DNA of 64,000 nt from Nemopilema nomurai (Eukaryota > Cnidaria > Scyphozoa > Rhizostomeae > Rhizostomatidae), in contig ML133437.1 in assembly GCA_003864495.1 (NCBI GenBank), positions 1,860,001-1,924,000 of the forward strand, in the 5' to 3' direction. Made by a program: the position numbers and the translations under genes. Of the stretch, positions 58,569 through 64,000 are shown one piece after another. Below the pieces are notes generated by a model. It made no database searches. It worked only from the letters and a program-made list of their open reading frames with translations, and was not told the DNA's origin. Each line of letters starts with the position of its first letter. Position 1 is the first letter of the stretch.

Positions 58569-61500
58569 GTAGAAGCTGCTGGTACCATTGGATTATCAGT
58601 GACAAGTTTATTTGCTGAAATACGGCTGCTTTCGCGAAATGTCCATTTTACCAAAAACACCAAGGCTATAACCTTGAAAAATGGTCAATTTTGCTGGAAA
58701 ATTTTTTCATTCATAAACACACTAGCTAGATAGAGTAGACCAAGTAGAAGCTATTGGTACCATTGGAATGTCAATGAGAAGCATATTTGCTGAAATACGG
58801 CTGCTTTCGCGAAATGTCCATTTTACCAAAAACACCAAGGCTATAACCTTGAAAAATGGTCAATTTTGCTGGAAAATTTTTTCATCCATAAACACACTAG
58901 CTGGATAGAGTAGATCAACTAGAAGCTGTTGGTACCATTGGAATGTCAATGAGAAGCATATTTGCTGAAATACGGCTGCTTTCGCGAAATGTCGATTTTA
59001 CCAAAAACATCAAGGCTATAACCTTGAAAAACGGTCAATTTTGCTGGAAACTTTTTTCATTCATAAACACACTAGCTGGATAGAGTAGATCAAGTAGAAG
59101 CTGCTGGTACCATTGGTATGTCAACGAGAAGCATATTTGCTGAAATACGGCTGCTTTTGCGAAATGTCCATTTTACCAAAAACACCAAGGCTAACCTTGA
59201 AAAATGGTCAATTTTGCTGGAAAAATTTTTCATTCATAAACACACTAGCTGGATAGAGTAGATCAAGTAGAAGCTGCTGGTACCATTGGAATGTCAATGA
59301 GAAGCATATTTGCTGAAATACGGCTGCTTTTGCGAAATGTCCATTTTACCAAAAACACCAAGGCTATAACCTTGAAAAATGGTCAATTTTGCTGGAAAAT
59401 TTTTTCATCCATAAACACACTAGCTGGATAGAGTAGGTCACGTAGAAGCTGCTGGTACCATTGGTATGTCAACGAGAAGCATATTTGCTGAAATACGGCT
59501 GCTTTTGCGAAATGTCCATTTTACCAAAAACACCAAGGCTATAACCTTGAAAAATGGTCAATTTTGCTGGAAAATTTTTTCATCCATAAACACACTAGCT
59601 GGATAGAGTAGATCAACTAGAAGCTGTTGGTACCATTGGAATGTCAATGAGAAGCATATTTGCTGAAATACGGCTGCTTTCGCGAAATGTCGATTTTACC
59701 AAAAACACCAAGGCTATAACCTTGAAAAATGGTCAATTTTGCTGGAAAATTTTTCATTCATAAACACACTAGCTGGATAGAGTAGATCAAGTAGAAGCTG
59801 CTGGTACCATTGGTAATGTCAACGAGAAGCATATTTGCTGAAATACGGCTGCTTTTGCGAAATGTCCATTTTACCAAAAACACCAAGGCTATAACCTTGA
59901 AAAATGGTCAATTTTGCTGGAAAATTTTTTTCATTCAATAACACACTAGCTGGATAGAGTAGATCAAGTAGAAGGCTGGTACCATTGGAATGTCAATGAG
60001 AAGCATATTTGCTGAAATACGGCTGCTTTTGCGAAATGTCCATTTTAAAAAACACCAAGGCTATAACCTTGAAAAATGGTCAATTTTGCTGGAAAATTTT
60101 TTCATTCATAAACACACTAGCTGGATAGAGTAGATCAAGTAGAAGCTGCTGGTACCATTGGAATGTCAATGAGAAGCATATTTGCTGAAATACGGCTGCT
60201 TTTGCGAAATGTCCATTTTACCAAAAACACCAAGGCTATAACCTTGAAAAATGGTCAATTTTGCTGGAAAATTTTTTCATCCATAAACACACTAGCTGGA
60301 TAGAGTAGATCAAGTAGAAGCTGCTGGTACCATTGGTATGTCAACGAGAAGCATATTTGCTGAAATACGGCTGCTTTTGCGAAATGTCCATTTTACCAAA
60401 AACACCAAGGCTATAACCTTGAAAAATGGTCAATTTTGCTGGAAAATTTTTTCATCCATAAACACACTAGCTGGATAGAGTAGATCAAGTAGAAGCTGCT
60501 GGTACCATTGGTGTCAATGAGAAGCATATTTGCTGAAATACGGCTGCTTTTGCGAAATGTCCATTTTACCAAAAACACCAAGGCTATAACCTTGAAAAAT
60601 GGTCAATTTTGCTGGAAAATTTTTTCATTCATAAACACACTAGCTGGATAGAGTAGATCAAGTAGAAGCTGCTGGTACCATTGGAATGTCAATGAGAAGC
60701 ATATTTGCTGAAATACGGCTGCTTTTGCGAAATGTCCATTTTACCAAAAACACCAAGGCTATAACCTTGAAAAATGGTCAATTTTGCTGGAAAATTTTTT
60801 CATCCATAAACACACTAGCTGGATAGAGTAGATCAAGTAGAAGCTGCTGGTACCATTGGATGTCAACGAGAAGCATATTTGCTGAAATACGGCTGCTTTT
60901 GCGAAATGTCCATTTTACCAAAAACACCAAGGCTATAACCTTGAAAAATGGTCAATTTTGCTGGAAAATTTTTTCATCCATAAACACACTAGCTGGATAG
61001 AGTAGATCAAGTAGAAGCTGCTGGTACCATTGGTATGTCAAACGAGAAGCATATTTGCTGAAATACGGCTGCTTTCGCGAAATGTCGATTTTACCAAAAA
61101 CACCAAGGCTATAACCTTGAAAAATGGTCAATTTTGCTGGAAAATTTTTTCATCCATAAACACACTAGCTGGATAGAGTAGATCAAGTAGAAGCTGCTGG
61201 TACCATTGGAATGTCAAACGAGAAGCATATTTGCTGAAATACGGCTGCTTTTGCGAAATGTCCATTTTACCAAAAACACCAAGGCTATAACCTTGAAAAA
61301 TGGTCAATTTTGCTGGAAAATTTTTTCATCCATAAACACACTAGCTGGATAGAGTAGATCAAGTAGAAGCTGCTGGTACCATTGGAATGTCAACGAGAAG
61401 CATATTTGCTGAAATACGGCTGCTTTTGCGAAATGTCCATTTTACCAAAAACACCAAGGCTATAACCTTGAAAAATGGTCAATTTTGCTGGAAAATTTTT

Positions 61501-62415
61501 TCATCATAAACACACTAGCTGGATAGAGTAGATCAAGTAGAAGCTGCTGGTACCATTGGAATGTCAATGAGAAGCATATTTGCTGAAATACGGCTGCTTT
61601 TGCGAAATGTCCATTTTACCAAAAACACCAAGGCTATAACCTTGAAAAATGGTCAATTTTGCTGGAAAATTTTTTCATTCATAAACACACTAGCTGGATA
61701 GAGTAGATCAAGTAGAAGCTGCTGGTACCATTGGAATGTCAATGAGAAGCATATTTGCTGAAATACGGCTGCTTTCGCGAAATGTCGATTTTACCAAAAA
61801 CACCAAGGCTATAACCTTGAAAAATGGTCAATTTTGCTGGAAAATTTTTTCATCCATAAACACACTAGCTGGATAGAGTAGATCAAGTAGAAGCTGCTGG
61901 TACCATTGGTATGTCAACGAGAAGCATATTTGCTGAAATACGGCTGCTTTTGCGAAATGTCCATTTTACCAAAAACACCAAGGCTATAACCTTGAAAAAT
62001 GGTCAATTTTGCTGGAAAATTTTTTCATCCATAAACACACTAGCTGGATAGAGTAGATCAAGTAGAAGCTGCTGGTACCATTGGAATGTCAACGAGAAGC
62101 ATATTTGCTGAAATACGGCTGCTTTTGCGAAATGTCGATTTTAAAAAAAAAACACCAAGGCTTTAACCTTGAAAAATGGTCAATTTTGCTGGAAAATTTT
62201 TACATTCATAAACACACTAGCTGGATAGAGTAGATCAAGTAGAAGCTACTTGTACCATTGGAATTTCAATTAGAAGCATATTTGCTGAAATACCGTTGCT
62301 TTTGCGAAATGTCGATTTTACCAAAAACACCAAGACCATAGTCTTGAAAAACGATCAATTTCGCTGGAAATTTTTTCATTCATTAACACGCTAATTTGAT
62401 AGTGTAGATCAAGTA
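58569..62415. repeat. 175-bp satellite array, about 22 units
   Basis: Head-to-tail monomers of about 175 bp share landmarks GTAGAAGCTGCTGGTACCAT, GAAATACGGCTGC, CACCAAGGCTATAACCTTG and CACACTAGCTGGATAGAG. Variation is concentrated at GAATGTCAATG vs GTATGTCAACG, TTTTGCG vs TTTCGCG, GTCCATT vs GTCGATT and ATCCATA vs ATTCATA. A few monomers carry 1-4-bp indels. The monomer length is close to a nucleosome repeat. No long frame runs through it and no transposon ends are visible. Confidence 0.95.
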
Positions 62416-62780
62416 GAAGTTACTGGTTTCATTGGCTTGGCAATCTAAAGTGCATATATCAAGGCATAGTCACAAGATTCCAAATTTTAAGGAAAATCTT
62501 TGGATGAGTACAGACGCCAATTTTATAAGGGAAATCAAGTGAAAGTTGTTGGTGCTGTTTTGTTTGAGATGAAAAGCGTATTGGCTGATAGACAACTACT
62601 TTCGCGAAATATGGTTTGGAATATGGTTATACCAGAAGGCCTGGACTTAATTACCATGTCAGTTTGAAAACGTAGAGGAAGTAAAAACTAGTGGTACTGT
62701 TGTGTTTGCAACTGGGAGCTTATGAGCCGAGAAACTGCTACTTTGGAAAAGGGCATTTTCACCAAGGCTAAAACTTAGTC
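62416..62780. repeat. Decayed monomers at the right edge of the 175-bp satellite
   Basis: At least two, perhaps three, strongly diverged copies continue rightward. Near 62540, AATCAAGTGAAAGTTGTTGG and CTACTTTCGCGAAATATGG align to the canonical unit. Near 62670, GGAAGTAAAAACTAGTGGTA and GGGCATTTTCACCAAGGCT align again. Divergence rises with distance from the array core. Confidence 0.7.
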
Positions 62781-62922
62781 AAAATGTCTCAAAATGGTTT
62801 GGCAGGTCGCATTTATTAACCGAAAAACTTTCGTAATAAACTGTTTGGAACTTGTCTGGTCTTAATCACATACAAGGTTAAGTTCTCTTTACTCGAAGCA
62901 GATCATCAAAATGGTATCATTG

Positions 62923-62928
62923 TTTATT
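62923..62928 (-). terminator. Putative MCM3 poly(A) signal
   Basis: AATAAA on the minus strand, about 130 bp after the MCM3 stop codon and just short of the decayed satellite monomers. Confidence 0.45.
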
Positions 62929-63054
62929 TTTACTTTCTCAATACAAGTTACTACGACTTCGCCCATTTCGGAATGTTGGCTTTTCAAATTCAATGGAGAA
63001 AGAGAAGAGGTTCTCTACTGTGAGAAGGAGCGACCCCAATAGAATCCGGCTGCT

Positions 63055-63825
63055 TCAAATTAAGAAGATCTGCTTATCAGAGACCATGACTTGGTTGTCA
63101 TCCTGCATTTGATCCAATGCTGACTTAATTTCGTCACCGGTAAACTTGGCATCAGGATAGTCTTTGTGCAAGGCAGATACCACTGTCTCCATGTCAAGAG
63201 ACTGAGCATGATGCGCAGCAAAGACACTTTGCAGCGACGCTTTGAACAACGTCAGTCTGCGAAGGAGGAGATGAACACTCTTCATAACAGCCTTTGCGTC
63301 CTTTAAAGCACTTAAAAAACCCCAAAAACTAACCAATAACAATAAATTCATTCCTTCTCGCCTTTTACTACCTAGCAGCCGACAAGTGATAACAACTACA
63401 TATAGAAACGTGTGTTCATAAATATGCTCTTGCAAATGCTATTCTAACTAAAAAAACGTAATTCTTATCAAACTTGGAACTACTTAGAGAAATGGGGGGC
63501 CTTTAAAGAGAACCAATATACAAACGTCATTTCCTCAAAAATGTAGGACAAAGCTACCAATTGTTGGTGTATCATGCCTTCAACTATTAATGGAGGCAAA
63601 TTTGCACGTGCTATTTGCAAAGTGAGACCACTGCTGTGGACATGAACTCCGACCCACTGTGAAAATACATAAGTTGTAAGAAAGCAGTGACTGCCAACAC
63701 TCACCTTTCACTTGTTAACTTTTCTGATGCCACAGAGTCTGTAATCTGCTCACTGTCTTCTGTGTCCATGGAGTCTTCGACTGCTGTTGACCTCTTGCTA
63801 GTTGAACGCTTTCTTTTAGCTGAAA
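63055..63825 (-). CDS. MCM3 replicative helicase subunit, C-terminal two exons (partial)
   Basis: MCM3 is one of six subunits of the MCM2-7 replicative helicase. Visible coding exons are 63825-63705 and 63256-63055, joined phase 2 (AG|A, Arg). The upstream exon encodes the charged linker (SAKRKRSTSKRS, then acidic DTEDSEQ). The last exon encodes the C-terminal winged-helix region (LFKASLQSVFAAHHAQS, then ALDQMQDDNQVMVSDKQIFL), ending Ile-stop. The near-identity of MQDDNQVMVS and the terminal IFLI with animal MCM3 makes the identity secure. The AAA+ core, Walker motifs and start lie beyond the right edge. Acceptors TTGCAG and CTTCGCAG and donor AAG|GTGAGT are good. Confidence 0.93.
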
Positions 63826-64000
63826 CTGCAATTTGAAAACATATGGTTAACCCCCAATACTAACGTTTCTCAAATTCAAATGTAGAGGTGCAATTGGATT
63901 GAGTGTAGACCAATTTCAACTAGCACAGTGTTAGGACAAAAAACGACTCTACTAAGGGTCTACATCTATCATAATCGCATAGCTTCTGAGTCCAACCAAT
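63826..64000 (-). other. MCM3 intron sequence, truncated by window end
   Basis: AT-rich sequence upstream of the penultimate coding exon of MCM3. No further exon is seen before the window ends. Confidence 0.5.

Overview
The window reads as nuclear DNA of an animal. Genes are sparse, AT-rich and intron-bearing, with GT-AG splice sites, AATAAA poly(A) signals, satellite arrays and decayed retroelements. Conserved metazoan-type genes (SPEF1/CLAMP, a small Maf bZIP factor, MCM3) support this; a cnidarian is a plausible guess that the sequence cannot settle. I see no bacterial, viral or organellar gene set and no CRISPR array.

Layout. 1-2.2 kb: mostly unassigned, with two divergent coding-like ORFs of unknown function. 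2.2-5.0 kb: a nearly homogeneous satellite of about 26 units of 104 bp. 5.0-9.8 kb: gene-poor, with a 42-bp x5 minisatellite at 8.9 kb. 9.8-14.8 kb (minus): an eight-exon SPEF1 gene. I joined it exon by exon into a 342-residue frame whose phases agree throughout. About 110 bp from its start codon a short two-exon plus-strand gene (39 aa) begins, implying a shared divergent promoter. 16.1-16.6 kb: an intronless small Maf gene with Maf-type half-sites directly in front of its ATG. 18-39 kb: a gene desert with one SINE-like insertion (75 bp, 17-bp target-site duplication), one LINE 3'-end relic and short tandem repeats. 39.7-56.2 kb (plus): a three-exon gene for a 570-aa protein I do not recognise. 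All its introns are phase 0, and it has a CRE and a uORF just upstream. 58.6-62.8 kb: a satellite of about 22 units of 175 bp that is sharp on the left and decays through increasingly diverged monomers on the right. 63.05 kb to the end (minus): the last two coding exons of MCM3, with the gene continuing outside the window.

No pathway-level cluster links these genes; the window is ordinary animal synteny. The points most worth following are the two satellites, the SPEF1/micro-ORF divergent pair, the Cys-to-Ser small Maf with possible autoregulatory sites, and the unidentified 570-aa protein. Exon boundaries were read by eye and have no transcript support.
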